Source: Sipunculus nudus
Taxonomy: Eukaryota > Annelida > Sipuncula > Golfingiida > Sipunculidae
NCBI GenBank assembly: GCA_026874595.1
Contig: CM049316.1
Location: 31,727,339 to 31,791,338 of the forward strand
DNA: 64,000 bases
Reading direction: 5' to 3'
Part shown: piece by piece, positions 1-11,356 of the stretch
Position numbering within the stretch: the first letter of the stretch is position 1
How the letters are laid out: every line of letters starts with the position of its first letter
Notes under the pieces: generated by a model
The model's input: only the letters and a program-made list of their open reading frames with translations
Told to the model about the DNA's origin: nothing
The model's database searches: none
Position numbers and translations under genes: made by a program

Positions 1-324
1 ATGCTTTGCTTATTCTTTGCTTACGGCAAAATCACAACGGAAATGGAGCATTTTCCTAAAAATAAACACTGATATGACCCATAAGGAGACAGACGGGTTC
101 CCTGGCTACACAGCAGTCCCGGTTAGTGAACATTAATAAAAAAAAAAAGGGCAATATCGTTCAATCAAAACCGCAAATGTATATTTCAGCTATTTTTATA
201 AAAGTCATTTATTGCTTTCTTTGACCCATTTTCCAATTTTAACACAATTTACCTACAGTGTTTTACTATTTCTGACATTATTAGACCACCGCTAAGTCTA
301 AAAATACATTATTGTCTTCAGAAA
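1..324 (+). repeat. Partial monomer, type i (left edge of window)
   Basis: The window opens inside the TTTGCTTA tract, about 53 bases into a monomer whose start lies outside. The middle part reads CCATAAGGAGACAGACGGG, the signature of type i seen again in the monomers at 3498, 7428 and 14153. An 11-base A run at 138-148 replaces the usual ATATAAAAAATAAGGG spacing and is private to this copy. The run could be a real change or a consensus error. Confidence 0.9.
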
Positions 325-513
325 ATGGTGTCAAAAAGCAATTATGAAGGCATAATCCCTTTGCTTACACTTTGCTTATGCTTTGCTTATTCTTTGCTTA
401 CGGCAAAATCACAACGGAAATGGAGCATTTTCCTAAAAATAAACACTGATATGACCCATAGGGAGATAGACGGGTCCTCTGGCTGCAGAGCGTTCCCGGT
501 TAGTGAACATTAA
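325..513 (+). other. Recurrent 62-codon open frame, probably not a gene (representative)
   Basis: From the ATG box to the TAA in GAACATTAA the frame stays open for 62 codons. It encodes a short polar start, a hydrophobic stretch (IIPLLTLCLCFAYSLL) translated from the 11-bp subrepeats, and a polar tail ending PVSEH. The same frame is open in most monomers but closed in many. All type f copies have TAA at codon 8 (2370, 5921, 9850, 13025 and others). Type x copies have TGA after CAGAAA (6674, 17328, 22760). The monomer at 22385 has TAA within TGCTAATG, and that at 36490 has TAA in AAATAACAAC. Single-base indels break 3498, 27066 and 58971. Because 376-377 is not divisible by 3, neighbouring frames do not join. 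No ribosome-binding or promoter logic accompanies it, and I read it as by-product ORFs of a young repeat. Confidence 0.75.
360..403 (+). repeat. Internal 11-bp tandem subrepeat (4 copies), representative
   Basis: Four consecutive 11-mers are visible: TTTGCTTACAC, TTTGCTTATGC, TTTGCTTATTC and TTTGCTTACGG. The first eight bases are invariant and the last three vary. The tract is present in essentially every monomer about 35 bases after the ATG box. Recurrent variants are TTTGCTTACCC or TTTGCTTAGAC in the first unit and TTTGCTTATGG in the fourth. Some monomers carry an altered unit, such as GTTTTCTTACC in the monomers at 22010, 36867 and 41924. The 11-bp period is close to one helical turn. Confidence 0.93.
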
Positions 514-570
514 TATCAAAAGTAAGGGCAATATCGTTCAATCAAAACCAGAAATGTATATTTCAGCTAT

Positions 571-580
571 TTTTATAAAA
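571..580. other. TTTTATAAAA palindrome in the linker, representative
   Basis: A perfect 10-bp self-complementary sequence lies in the AT-rich linker of every type-1 linker (the TATATTTCAGC form). It is absent from type-2 linkers (the TATAATTCTGC form), for example those ahead of the monomers at 2370, 2746 and 3498. It resembles a TATA box, but nothing else here indicates a promoter. It may simply be AT-rich linker sequence. Some right-domain copies carry TTTTATGAAA (for example near 33944, 39000 and 45186), which destroys the symmetry. Confidence 0.6.
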
Positions 581-701
581 GTCATTTATTGATTTCTTGG
601 ACCCATTTTTCAATTTTAACACAATTTACCTACAGTGTTTTACTATTTCTGACATTATTAGACCCCCGCGAAGTCTAAAAATACATTATTGTCTTCAGAA
701 A

Positions 702-3700
702 ATGGTGCCAAAAAGCAATTATGAAGGCATTATCCCTTTGCTTACACTTTGCTTATGCTTTGCTTATTCTTTGCTTACGGCAAAATCACAGCAGAAATGC
801 AGCATATTCCTAAAAGTACACACTGATATGACCCATAGGGAGACAGACGGGTTCCCTGGCTACACAGCTGTCCCGGTTAGTGAACATTAATATCAAAAAT
901 AAGGGCAATATCGTTCAATCAAAACCGCAAATGTATATTTCAGCTATTTTTATAAAAGTCATTTATTGGTTTCTTGGACCCATTTTCCAATTTTAACACA
1001 ATTTACCTACAGTGTTTTACCATTTCTGACATTATTAGACCCCCGTAAAGTCCAAAAATACATTATTTCTTCAGAAAATGGTGCCAAAAAGCAATTATGA
1101 AGGCATAATCCCTTTGCTTACCCTTTGCTTATGCTTTGCTTATTCTTTGCTTATGGCAAAATCACAACAGAAATGCAGCATTTTCCTAAAAATAAACACT
1201 GATATGACCCATAGGAAGATAGACGGGTACTCTAACTGCACAGCAGTCCCGGTTAGTGAACATTAATATCAATCCCTTTGCTTACCATTTGCTTATGCTG
1301 TGCTTATTCTTTGCTTATGGCAAAATCACAACAGAAATGCAGCATTTTCCTAAAAATACACACTAATATGACCCATAGGGAGACAGACGGGTCCCCTGCC
1401 TACACAGCAGTCCCGGTTAGGGAACAATAATATCAAAAATAAGGGCAATATCGTTCAATCAAAACCGCAAATGTATATTTCAGCTATTTTTATAAAAGTC
1501 ATTTATTGATTTCTTGGACCCATTTTTCAATTTTAACACAATTTACCTACAGTGTTTTACTATTTCTGACATTATTAGACCCCCGCAAAGTCTAAAAATA
1601 CACTATTGTCTTTAGAAAATGGTGCCAAAAAGCAATTATGAAGGCATAATCCCTTTGCTTAGACTTTGCTTATGTTTTGCTTATTCTTTGCTTATGGCAA
1701 AATCACAACAGAAATGCAGCATTTTCCTAAAAATACACACTGATATGACCCATAGGGAGACAGACGGGTTCCCTGGCTACACAGCAGTCCCGGTTAGTGA
1801 ACATTAATATCAAAAATAAGGGCAATATCGTTCAATCAAAACCGCAAATGTATATTTCAGCTATTTTTATAAAAGTCATTTATTGGTTTCTTGGACCCAT
1901 TTTCCAATTTTAACACAATTTCCCTACAGTGTTTTACTATTTCTGACATTATTAAACCCCTGTAAAGTCCAAAAATACATTATTTCTTCAGAAAATGGTG
2001 TCAAAAAGCAATTATGAAGGCATAATCCCTTTGCTTACACTTTGCTTATGCTCTGCTTATTCTTTGCTTACGGCAAAATCACAACAGAAATGCAGCATTT
2101 TCCTAAAAATAAACACTGATATGACAGATAGGGAGACAGACGGGTTCCCTGGCTACACAGCAGTCCCGGTAAGTGAACATTAATATCAAAAGTAAGGGCA
2201 ATATCCTTCAATCAAAACCACAAATGTTTAATTCTGCTTCTTTAAAAAAGTCATTAATTGATTACTGGGACCCATTTTCTAATTTTAACAGAATTTAAAT
2301 ACAGTGTTTCACCATTTCTGACATTATTAGACCCCCGCGAAGTCTAAAAATACATTATTTCTTTATAAAATGGTGCCAAAAAGCAATTATTAAGGCATAT
2401 TCCCTTTGCTTACCCTTTGCTTATGCTTTGCTTATTCTTTGATTACGGCAAAATCACAACGGAAATGGAGCATTTTCCTAAAAATAAACACTGATATGAC
2501 CCATAGGGAGATAGACGGGGACTCTGACTGCACAGCATTCCCGGTTAGTGAACATTAATATCAAAAGTAAGGGCAATACCGTTCAATCAAACCAGAAATG
2601 TATAATTCTGCTTCTTGAAAAAAAATCATTTATTTATTCCTGGGACCCATTTTCTAATTTTCACAGAATTTACCTACAGTGTTTCACCATTTCTGACGTT
2701 ATTAGAGCCCCGCAATGTCTAAAAATACATTATTGTCTTCAGAAAATGGTGCCAAAAAGCAATTATGAAGGCATAATCCCTTTGCTTAGACTTTGCTTAT
2801 GCTTTGCTTATTCTTTGCTTACGGCAAAATCACAACGGAAATGGAGCATTTTCCTAAAAATAAACACTGATATGACCCATAGGGAGATTGACGGGTCCTC
2901 TGGCTGCACAGCGTTCTCGGTTAGTGAACATTTATATCAAAAGTAAGGGCAATATCGTTCAATCAAAACCAGAAATGTATATTTCAGCTATTTTTATAAA
3001 AGTCATTTATTGATTCCTGGGACCTATTTTCTAATTTTAAAAGAATTTACTTACAGTGTTTCACCATTTCTGACGTTATTAGAGCCCCGCAAAGTCTAAA
3101 AATACATTATTGTCTTCAGAAAATGGTGCCAAAAAGCAATTATGAAGGCATAATCCCTTTGCTTACACTTTGCTTATGCTTTGCTTATTCTTTGCTTACG
3201 GCAAAATCACAGCGGAAATGGAGCATTTTCCTAAAAACAAACACTGATATGACAGATAGGGAGACAGACGGGTTCCCTGGCTACACAGCAGTCCCGGTTA
3301 GTGAACATTAATGTCAAAAGTAAGGGCAATATCCTTTAATCAAAACCACAGATGTATAATTCTGCTTCTTTAAGACAGTCATTAATTGATTCCTGGGACC
3401 CATTTTCTAATTTTAACAGAATTTAAATACAGTGTTTCACCATTTCTGACATTATTAGACCCCCGCGAAGTCTAAAAATACATTATTTCTTCATAAAATG
3501 GTGCCAAAAAGCAATTATGAAGGCATATTCCCTTTGCTTACCCTTTGCTTATGCTTTGCTTATTCTTTGCTTACGGCAAAATCACAACGGAAATGGAGCA
3601 TTTTCCTAAAAAATAAACACTGATATGACCCATAAGGAGACAGACGGGTTCCCTGGCTACACAGCAGTCCCGGTTAGTGAACATTAATATAAAAAATAAG

Positions 3701-4252
3701 GGCAATATCGTTCAATCAAAACCGCAAATGTATATTTCAGCTATTTTTATAAAAGTCATTTATTGCTTTCTTTGACCCATTTTCCAATTTTAACACAATT
3801 TACCTACAGTGTTTTACTATTTCTGACATTATTAGACCACCGCTAAGTCTAAAAATACATTATTGTCTTCAGAAAATGGTGTCAAAAAGCAATTATGAAG
3901 GCATAATCCCTTTGCTTACACTTTGCTTATGCTTTGCTTATTCTTTGCTTACGGCAAAATCACAACGGAAATGGAGCATTTTCCTAAAAATAAACACTGA
4001 TATGACCCATAGGGAGATAGACGGGTCCTCTGGCTGCAGAGCGTTCCCGGTTAGTGAACATTAATATCAAAAGTAAGGGCAATATCGTTCAATCAAAACC
4101 AGAAATGTATATTTCAGCTATTTTTATAAAAGTCATTTATTGATTTCTTGGACCCATTTTTCAATTTTAACACAATTTACCTACAGTGTTTTACTATTTC
4201 TGACATTATTAGACCCCCGCGAAGTCTAAAAATACATTATTGTCTTCAGAAA
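702..4252 (+). repeat. HOR unit, 9 monomers plus c' remnant (3551 bp)
   Basis: Monomer starts are b 702, c 1078 (fused with c' to 1618), d 1619, e 1995, f 2370, g 2746, h 3123, i 3498 and a 3876. Type h carries GACAGATAGGG and AAAACAAACACTG. Type g ends in CATTTATATC, which removes the usual stop and extends its open frame to about 2946. Type i at 3498 has one extra A in CCTAAAAAATAAAC. Private changes include GCAATGTCT near 2713 and TTTAAGACAG near 3370. Confidence 0.92.
1078..1618 (+). repeat. Fused c/c' unit with ~211-bp internal deletion (HOR anchor)
   Basis: Type c runs normally to the TAA at 1264-1266 and then joins the middle of the next monomer: ATATCAA continues straight into TCCCTTTGC at about 1271-1273. 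The linker of c and the ATG box of the next monomer are missing, so 541 bp replace about 752. An AA shared by both sides of the junction is compatible with a microhomology deletion. The remnant c' has GCTGTGCTTATTC in its subrepeats and ends GTTAGGGAACAATAATATC. All 14 copies have the same junction, so the deletion happened once and spread with the HOR. Its period defines the HOR boundaries. Confidence 0.95.
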
Positions 4253-7200
4253 ATGGTGCCAAAAAGCAATTATGAAGGCATTATCCCTTTGCTTACACTT
4301 TGCTTATGCTTTGCTTATTCTTTGCTTACGGCAAAATCACAGCAGAAATGCAGCATATTCCTAAAAGTACACACTGATATGACCCATAGGGAGACAGACG
4401 GGTTCCCTGGCTACACAGCTGTCCCGGTTAGTGAACATTAATATCAAAAATAAGGGCAATATCGTTCAATCAAAACCGCAAATGTATATTTCAGCTATTT
4501 TTATAAAAGTCATTTATTGGTTTCTTGGACCCATTTTCCAATTTTAACACAATTTACCTACAGTGTTTTACCATTTCTGACATTATTAGACCCCCGTAAA
4601 GTCCAAAAATACATTATTTCTTCAGAAAATGGTGCCAAAAAGCAATTATGAAGGCATAATCCCTTTGCTTACCCTTTGCTTATGCTTTGCTTATTCTTTG
4701 CTTATGGCAAAATCACAACAGAAATGCAGCATTTTCCTAAAAATAAACACTGATATGACCCATAGGAAGATAGACGGGTACTCTAACTGCACAGCAGTCC
4801 CGGTTAGTGAACATTAATATCAATCCCTTTGCTTACCATTTGCTTATGCTGTGCTTATTCTTTTCTTATGGCAAAATCACAACAGAAATGCAGCATTTTC
4901 CTAAAAATACACACTAATATGACCCATAGGGAGACAGACGGGTCCCCTGCCTACACAGCAGTCCCGGTTAGGGAACAATAATATCAAAAATAAGGGCAAT
5001 ATCGTTCAATCAAAACCGCAAATGTATATTTCAGCTATTTTTATAAAAGTCATTTATTGATTTCTTGGACCCATTTTTCAATTTTAACACAATTTACCTA
5101 CAGTGTTTTACTATTTCTGACATTATTAGACCCCCGCGAAGTCTAAAAATACATTATTGTCTTTAGAAAATGGTGCCAAAAAGCAATTATGAAGGCATAA
5201 TCCCTTTGCTTAGACTTTTCTTATGTTTTGCTTATTCTTTGCTTATGGCAAAATCACAACAGAAATGCAGCATTTTCCTAAAAATACACACTGATATGAC
5301 CCATAGGGAGACAGACGGGTTCCCTGGCTACACAGCAGTCCCGGTTAGTGAACATTAATATAAAAAATAAGGGCAATATCGTTCAATCAAAACCGCAAAT
5401 GTATATTTCAGCTATTTTTATAAAAGTCATTTATTGGTTTCTTGGACCCATTTTCCAATTTTAACACAATTTCCCTACAGTGTTTTACTATTTCTGACAT
5501 TATTAAACCCCTGTAAAGTCCAAAAATACATTATTTCTTCAGAAAATGGTGTCAAAAAGCAATTATGAAGGCATAATCCCTTTGCTTACACTTTGCTTAT
5601 GCTCTGCTTATTCTTTGCTTACGGCAAAATCACAACAGAAATGCAGCATTTTCCTAAAAATAAACACTGATATGACAGATAGGGAGACAGACGGGTTCCC
5701 TGGCTACACAGCAGTCCCGGTAAGTGAACATTAATATCAAAAGTAAGGGCAATATCCTTCAATCAAAACCACAAATGTTTAATTCTGCTTCTTTAAAAAA
5801 GTCATTAATTGATTACTGGGACCCATTTTCTAATTTTAACAGAATTTAAATACAGTGTTTCACCATTTCTGACATTATTAGACCCCCGCGAAGTCTAAAA
5901 ATACATTATTTCTTTATAAAATGGTGCCAAAAAGCAATTATTAAGGCATATTCCCTTTGCTTACCCTTTGCTTATGCTTTGCTTATTCTTTGATTACGGC
6001 AAAATCACAACGGAAATGGAGCATTTTCCTAAAAATAAACACTGATATGACCCATAGGGAGATAGACGGGGACTCTGACTGCACAGCATTCCCGGTTAGT
6101 GAACATTAATATCAAAAGTAAGGGCAATACCGTTCAATCAAACCAGAAATGTATAATTCTGCTTCTTGAAAAAAAATCATTTATTTATTCCTGGGACCCA
6201 TTTTCTAATTTTCACAGAATTTACCTACAGTGTTTCACCATTTCTGACGTTATTAGAGCCCCGCAAAGTCTAAAAATACATTATTGTCTTCAGAAAATGG
6301 TGCCAAAAAGCAATTATGAAGGCATAATCCCTTTGCTTAGACTTTGCTTATGCTTTGCTTATTCTTTGCTTACGGCAAAATCACAACGGAAATGGAGCAT
6401 TTTCCTAAAAATAAACACTGATATGACCCATAGGGAGATTGACGGGTCCTCTGGCTGCACAGCGTTCTCGGTTAGTGAACATTTATATCAAAAGTAAGGG
6501 CAATATCGTTCAATCAAAACCAGAAATGTATATTTCAGCTATTTTTATAAAAGTCATTTATTGATTCCTGGGACCTATTTTCTAATTTTAAAAGAATTTA
6601 CTTACAGTGTTTCACCATTTCTGACGTTATTAGAGCCCCGCAAAGTCTAAAAATACATTATTGTCTTCAGAAAATGGTGCCAAAAAGCAATTATGAAGGC
6701 ATAATCCCTTTGCTTACACTTTGCTTATGCTTTGCTTATTCTTTGCTTACGGCAAAATCACAACAGAAATGAAGCATTTTCCCTAAAAATACACACTAAT
6801 ATGACCCATAGGGAGACAGACGGCTCCCCTGGCTAGACAGCAGTCCCGGATAGTGAACATTAATATCAAAAATAAGGGCAATATCGTTCAATCAAAACCG
6901 CAAATGTATATTTCAGCTATTTTTTATAAAAGTCATTTATTGATTTCTTGGACCCATTTTTCAATTTTAACACAATTTACCTACAGTGTTTTACTATTTC
7001 TGACATTATTAGACCCCCGCGAAGTCTAAAAATACATTATTGTCTTCAGAAAATTGTGCCAAAAAGCAATTATGAAGGCATAATCCCTTTGCTTACACTT
7101 TGCTTATCCTTTGCTTATTCTTTGCTTACGGCAAAATCACAGCGGAAATGGAGCATTTTCCTAAAAACAAACACTGATATGACAGATAGGGAGACAGACG

Positions 7201-8181
7201 GGTTCCCTGGCTACACAGCAGTCCCGGTTAGTGAACATTAATGTCAAAAGTAAGGGCAATATCCTTTAATCAAAACCACAGATGTATAATTCTGCTTCTT
7301 TAAAACAGTCATTAATTGATTCCTGGGACCAATTTTCTAATTTTAACAGAATTTAAATACAGTGTTTCACCATTTCTGACATTATTAGACCCCCGCGAAG
7401 TCTAAAAATACATTATTTCTTCATAAAATGGTGCCAAAAAGCAATTATGAAGGCATATTCCCTTTGCTTACCCTTTGCTTATGCTTTGCTTATTCTTTGC
7501 TTACGGCAAAATCACAACGGAAATGGAGCATTTTCCTAAAAATAAACACTGATATGACCCATAAGGAGACAGACGGGTTCCCTGGCTACACAGCAGTCCC
7601 GGTTAGTGAACATTAATATAAAAAATAAGGGCAATATCGTTCAATCAAAACCGCAAATGTATATTTCAGCTATTTTTATAAAAGTCATTTATTGCTTTCT
7701 TTGACCCATTTTCCAATTTTAACACAATTTACCTACAGTGTTTTACTATTTCTGACATTATTAGACCACCGCTAAGTCTAAAAATACATTATTGTCTTCA
7801 GAAAATGGTGTCAAAAAGCAATTATGAAGGCATAATCCCTTTGCTTACACTTTGCTTATGCTTTGCTTATTCTTTGCTTACGGCAAAATCACAACGGAAA
7901 TGGAGCATTTTCCTAAAAATAAACACTGATATGACCCATAGGGAGATAGACGGGTCCTCTGGCTGCAGAGCGTTCCCGGTTAGTGAACATTAATATCAAA
8001 AGTAAGGGCAATATCGTTCAATCAAAACCAGAAATGTATATTTCAGCTATTTTTATAAAAGTCATTTATTGATTTCTTGGACCCATTTTTCAATTTTAAC
8101 ACAATTTACCTACAGTGTTTTACTATTTCTGACATTATTAGACCCCCGCGAAGTCTAAAAATACATTATTGTCTTCAGAAA
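4253..8181 (+). repeat. HOR unit, 10 monomers plus c' remnant (3929 bp)
   Basis: Starts are b 4253, c 4629 (with c' to 5169), d 5170, e 5546, f 5921, g 6297, x 6674, h 7053, i 7428 and a 7805. It equals the preceding unit plus one inserted monomer, x. Type x has AAATGAAGC (a stop in the ATG frame), CTGGCTAGACAGC, and CCGGATAGTG in place of CCGGTTAGTG. The h copy after x has AAAATTGTGCC, so its box lacks ATG, and it reads TTATCCTTTGC in the subrepeat tract. Both traits recur after x in the unit at 14907 and at 23138. Confidence 0.92.
4629..5169 (+). repeat. c/c' fused unit, copy 2
   Basis: Same junction as in copy 1. The remnant reads TTTTCTTATGG in its last 11-bp unit, a variant shared only with copy 5 at 15283. 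Confidence 0.93.
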
Positions 8182-11100
8182 ATGGTGCCAAAAAGCAATT
8201 ATGAAGGCATTATCCCTTTGCTTACACTTTGCTTATGCTTTGCTTATTCTTTGCTTACGGCAAAATCACAGCAGAAATGCAGCATATTCCTAAAAGTACA
8301 CACTGATATGACCCATAGGGAGACAGACGGGTTCCCTGGCTACACAGCTGTCCCGGTTAGTGAACATTAATATCAAAAATAAGGGCAATATCGTTCAATC
8401 AAAACCGCAAATGTATATTTCAGCTATTTTTATAAAAGTCATTTATTGGTTTCTTGGACCCATTTTCCAATTTTAACACAATTTACCTACAGTGTTTTAC
8501 CATTTCTGACATTATTAGACCCCCGTAAAGTCCAAAAATACATTATTTCTTCAGAAAATGGTGCCAAAAAGCAATTATGAAGGCATAATCCCTTTGCTTA
8601 CCCTTTGCTTATGCTTTGCTTATTCTTTGCTTATGGCAAAATCACAACAGAAATGCAGCATTTTCCTAAAAATAAACACTGATATGACCCATAGGAAGAT
8701 AGACGGGTACTCTAACTGCACAGCAGTCCCGGTTAGTGAACATTAATATCAATCCCTTTGCTTACCATTTGCTTATGCTGTGCTTATTCTTTGCTTATGG
8801 CAAAATCACAACAGAAATGCAGCATTTTCCTAAAAATACACACTAATATGACCCATAGGGAGACAGACGGGTCCCCTGCCTACACAGCAGTCCCGGTTAG
8901 GGAACAATAATATCAAAAATAAGGGCAATATCGTTCAATCAAAACCGCAAATGTATATTTCAGCTATTTTTATAAAAGTCATTTATTGATTTCTTGGACC
9001 CATTTTTCAATTTTAACACAATTTACCTACAGTGTTTTACTATTTCTGACATTATTAGACCACCGCGAAGTCTAAAAATACATTATTGTCTTTAGAAAAT
9101 GGTGCCAAAAAGCAATTATGAAGGCATAATCCCTTTGCTTAGACTTTGCTTATGTTTTGCTTATTCTTTGCTTATGGCAAAATCACAACAGAAATGCAGC
9201 ATTTTCCTAAAAATACACACTGATATGACCCATAGGGAGACAGACGGGTTCCCTGGCTACACAGCAGTCCCGGTTAGTGAACATTAATATCAAAAATAAG
9301 GGCAATATCGTTCAATCAAAACCGCAAATGTATATTTCAGCTATTTTTATAAAAGTCATTTATTGGTTTCTTGGACCCATTTTCCAATTTTAACACAATT
9401 TCCCTACAGTGTTTTACTATTTCTGACATTATTAAACCCCTGTAAAGTCCAAAAATACATTATTTCTTCAGAAAATGGTGTCAAAAAGCAATTATGAAGG
9501 CATAATCCCTTTGCTTACACTTTGCTTATGCTCTGCTTATTCTTTGCTTACGGCAAAATCACAACAGAAATGCAGCATTTTCCTAAAAATAAACACTGAT
9601 ATGACAGATAGGGAGACAGACGGGTTCCCTGGCTACACAGCAGTCCCGGTAAGTGAACATTAATATCAAAAGTAAGGGCAATATCCTTCAATCAAAACCA
9701 CAAATGTTTAATTCTGCTTCTTTAAAAAAGTCATTAATTGATTACTGGGACCCATTTTCTAATTTTAACAGAATTTAAATACAGTGTTTCACCATTTCTG
9801 ACATTATTAGACCCCCGCGAAGTCTAAAAATACATTATTTCTTTATAAAATGGTGCCAAAAAGCAATTATTAAGGCATATTCCCTTTGCTTACCCTTTGC
9901 TTATGCTTTGCTTATTCTTTGATTACGGCAAAATCACAACGGAAATGGAGCATTTTCCTAAAAATAAACACTGATATGACCCATAGGGAGATAGACGGGG
10001 ACTCTGACTGCACAGCATTCCCGGTTAGTGAACATTAATATCAAAAGTAAGGGCAATACCGTTCAATCAAACCAGAAATGTATAATTCTGCTTCTTGAAA
10101 AAAAATCATTTATTTATTCCTGGGACCCATTTTCTAATTTTCACAGAATTTACCTACAGTGTTTCACCATTTCTGACGTTATTAGAGCCCCGCAAAGTCT
10201 AAAAATACATTATTGTCTTCAGAAAATGGTGCCAAAAAGCAATTATGAAGGCATAATCCCTTTGCTTAGACTTTGCTTATGCTTTGCTTATTCTTTGCTT
10301 ACGGCAAAATCACAACGGAAATGGAGCATTTTCCTAAAAATAAACACTGATATGACCCATAGGGAGATTGACGGGTCCTCTGGCTGCACAGCGTTCTCGG
10401 TTAGTGAACATTTATATCAAAAGTAAGGGCAATATCGTTCAATCAAAACCAGAAATGTATATTTCAGCTATTTTTATAAAAGTCATTTATTGATTCCTGG
10501 GACCTATTTTCTAATTTTAAAAGAATTTACTTACAGTGTTTCACCATTTCTGACGTTATTAGAGCCCCGCAAAGTCTAAAAATACATTATTGTCTTCAGA
10601 AAATGGTGCCAAAAAGCAATTATGAAGGCATAATCCCTTTGCTTACACTTTGCTTATGCTTTGCTTATTCTTTGCTTACGGCAAAATCACAACGGAAATG
10701 GAGCATTTTCCTAAAAATAAACACTGATATGACCCATAGGGAGACAGACGGGTTCCCTGGCTACACAGCAGTCCCGGTTAGTGAACATTAATATCAAAAA
10801 TAAGGGCAATATCGTTCAATCAAAACCAGAAATGTATATTTCAGCTATTTTTATAAAAGTCATTTATTGATTCCTGGGACCTATTTTCTAATTTTAAAAG
10901 AATTTACCTACAGTGTTTCACCATTTCTGACGTTATTAGAGCCCCGTAAAGTCTAAAAATACATTATTGTCTTCAGAAAATGGTGCCAAAAAGCAATTAT
11001 GAAGGCATAATCCCTTTGCTTACCCTTTGCTTATGCTTTGCTTATTCCTTGCTTATGGCAAAATCACAACAGAAATGCAGCAATTCCCTAAAAATACACA

Positions 11101-11356
11101 CTAATATGACCCATAGGGAGACATACGGGTCCCCTGGCTACACAGCAGTCCCGGTTAGTGAACATTAATATCAAAAGTAAGGGCAATATCGTTCAATCAA
11201 AACCAGAAATGTATATTTCAGCTATTTTTATAAAAGTCATTTATTGATTTCTTGGACCCATTTTTCAATTTTAACACAATTTACCTACAGTGTTTTACTA
11301 TTTCTGACATTTTTAGACCCCCGCGAAGTCTAAAAATACATTATTGTCTTCAGAAA
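8182..11356 (+). repeat. HOR unit, 8 monomers plus c' remnant (3175 bp)
   Basis: Starts are b 8182, c 8558 (with c' to 9098), d 9099, e 9475, f 9850, g 10226, h' 10603 and j 10980. The h-i-a trio of the longer units is replaced by h' and j. Type h' lacks the GACAGATAGGG signature of h and reads GACCCATAGGGAGACAG. Type j has ATTCCTTGCTTATGG, CAGCAATTCCC and GGAGACATACGGG. After j the array returns directly to type b at 11357, without an intervening type a. Confidence 0.92.
8558..9098 (+). repeat. c/c' fused unit, copy 3
   Basis: Same junction. The remnant has CCCCTGCCTACAC, the left-domain form. The spacer before the next monomer reads ACCACCGCGAAG, which marks the 8-monomer HOR. Confidence 0.93.

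Larger units (their letters stand above)
325..701 (+). repeat. Satellite monomer, type a (reference copy)
   Basis: This full 377-bp unit serves as the reference monomer. The ATG box is at 325, the 11-bp subrepeat tract at 360-403, the GC-richer middle at about 451-505, the linker with the TTTTATAAAA palindrome at 571-580, and the GGACCCATTTT segment near 599. Type a is recognised by ATGGTGTC instead of ATGGTGCC, by CTGCAGAGCG in the middle, and by ACCACCGCTAAG just upstream of its start. Further type a copies begin at 3876, 7805, 14530 and 18458. A close relative (type u) occurs in the right domain at 27818, 33693, 38374 and 44558. Confidence 0.95.
702..11356 (+). repeat. Second-order HOR, left domain, copy 1 (9+10+8 monomers)
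   Basis: Three successive HORs of 3551, 3929 and 3175 bp form a 10,655-bp block that is repeated directly afterwards. Each member has private markers shared only with the corresponding member of copy 2. The 9-mers read CCCCGCAAAG ahead of type d (about 1581), where the 10-mers read CCCCGCGAAG (about 5131) and the 8-mers read ACCACCGCGAAG (about 9058). The 10-mers share TTTTCTTATG in the c' remnant (about 4861), the extra monomer x (6674), and GGACCAATTTTC (about 7327). The 8-mers share the h' and j monomers (10603 and 10980). Confidence 0.9.

Noticed and set aside
138-148. Eleven-base A run as a retroposon tail.
   Set aside because: It sits at the usual AATATAAAAAATAAGGG position of a type i monomer with no inserted sequence. 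It is a local change or a base-calling error.
451-480. GGTTCCCTGG resembling a Pol III B box, which might make the monomer tRNA- or SINE-derived.
   Set aside because: The match to GGTTCRANNCC stops after GGTTC, there is no A box at the expected distance, and there is no terminal poly(A) or target-site duplication.
500-520. Partial match to the CENP-B box (reverse complement): TCCCGGTTAGTGAACATT in each monomer.
   Set aside because: Only the CCCG half and one T of the essential positions fit. The CGAA half is replaced by AACA, so I do not call a functional CENP-B box. ATCGTTCAATC in the linker matches even less.
325-701. Monomer as a diverged dimer of about 188-bp halves.
   Set aside because: The only internal similarity I could see beyond the 11-bp tract is CTAAAAATACA near 432 and 674. 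These are about 242 bases apart, not half a monomer, and the similarity does not extend.
900-960. TATA-like TTTATAAAAG and AATAAA motifs as promoter and polyadenylation signals.
   Set aside because: Both are expected in AT-rich repeats, occur in nearly every unit and are not arranged around any credible gene.
2548-2946. 132-codon, 128-codon and 121-codon open frames (for example 2548-2946, 31236-31622, 42949-43314).
   Set aside because: They are the 62-codon frame extended by lost stops, by one-base indels in the spacer or by a one-base deletion in type y. They begin or end in the non-coding linker and have no independent support as genes.
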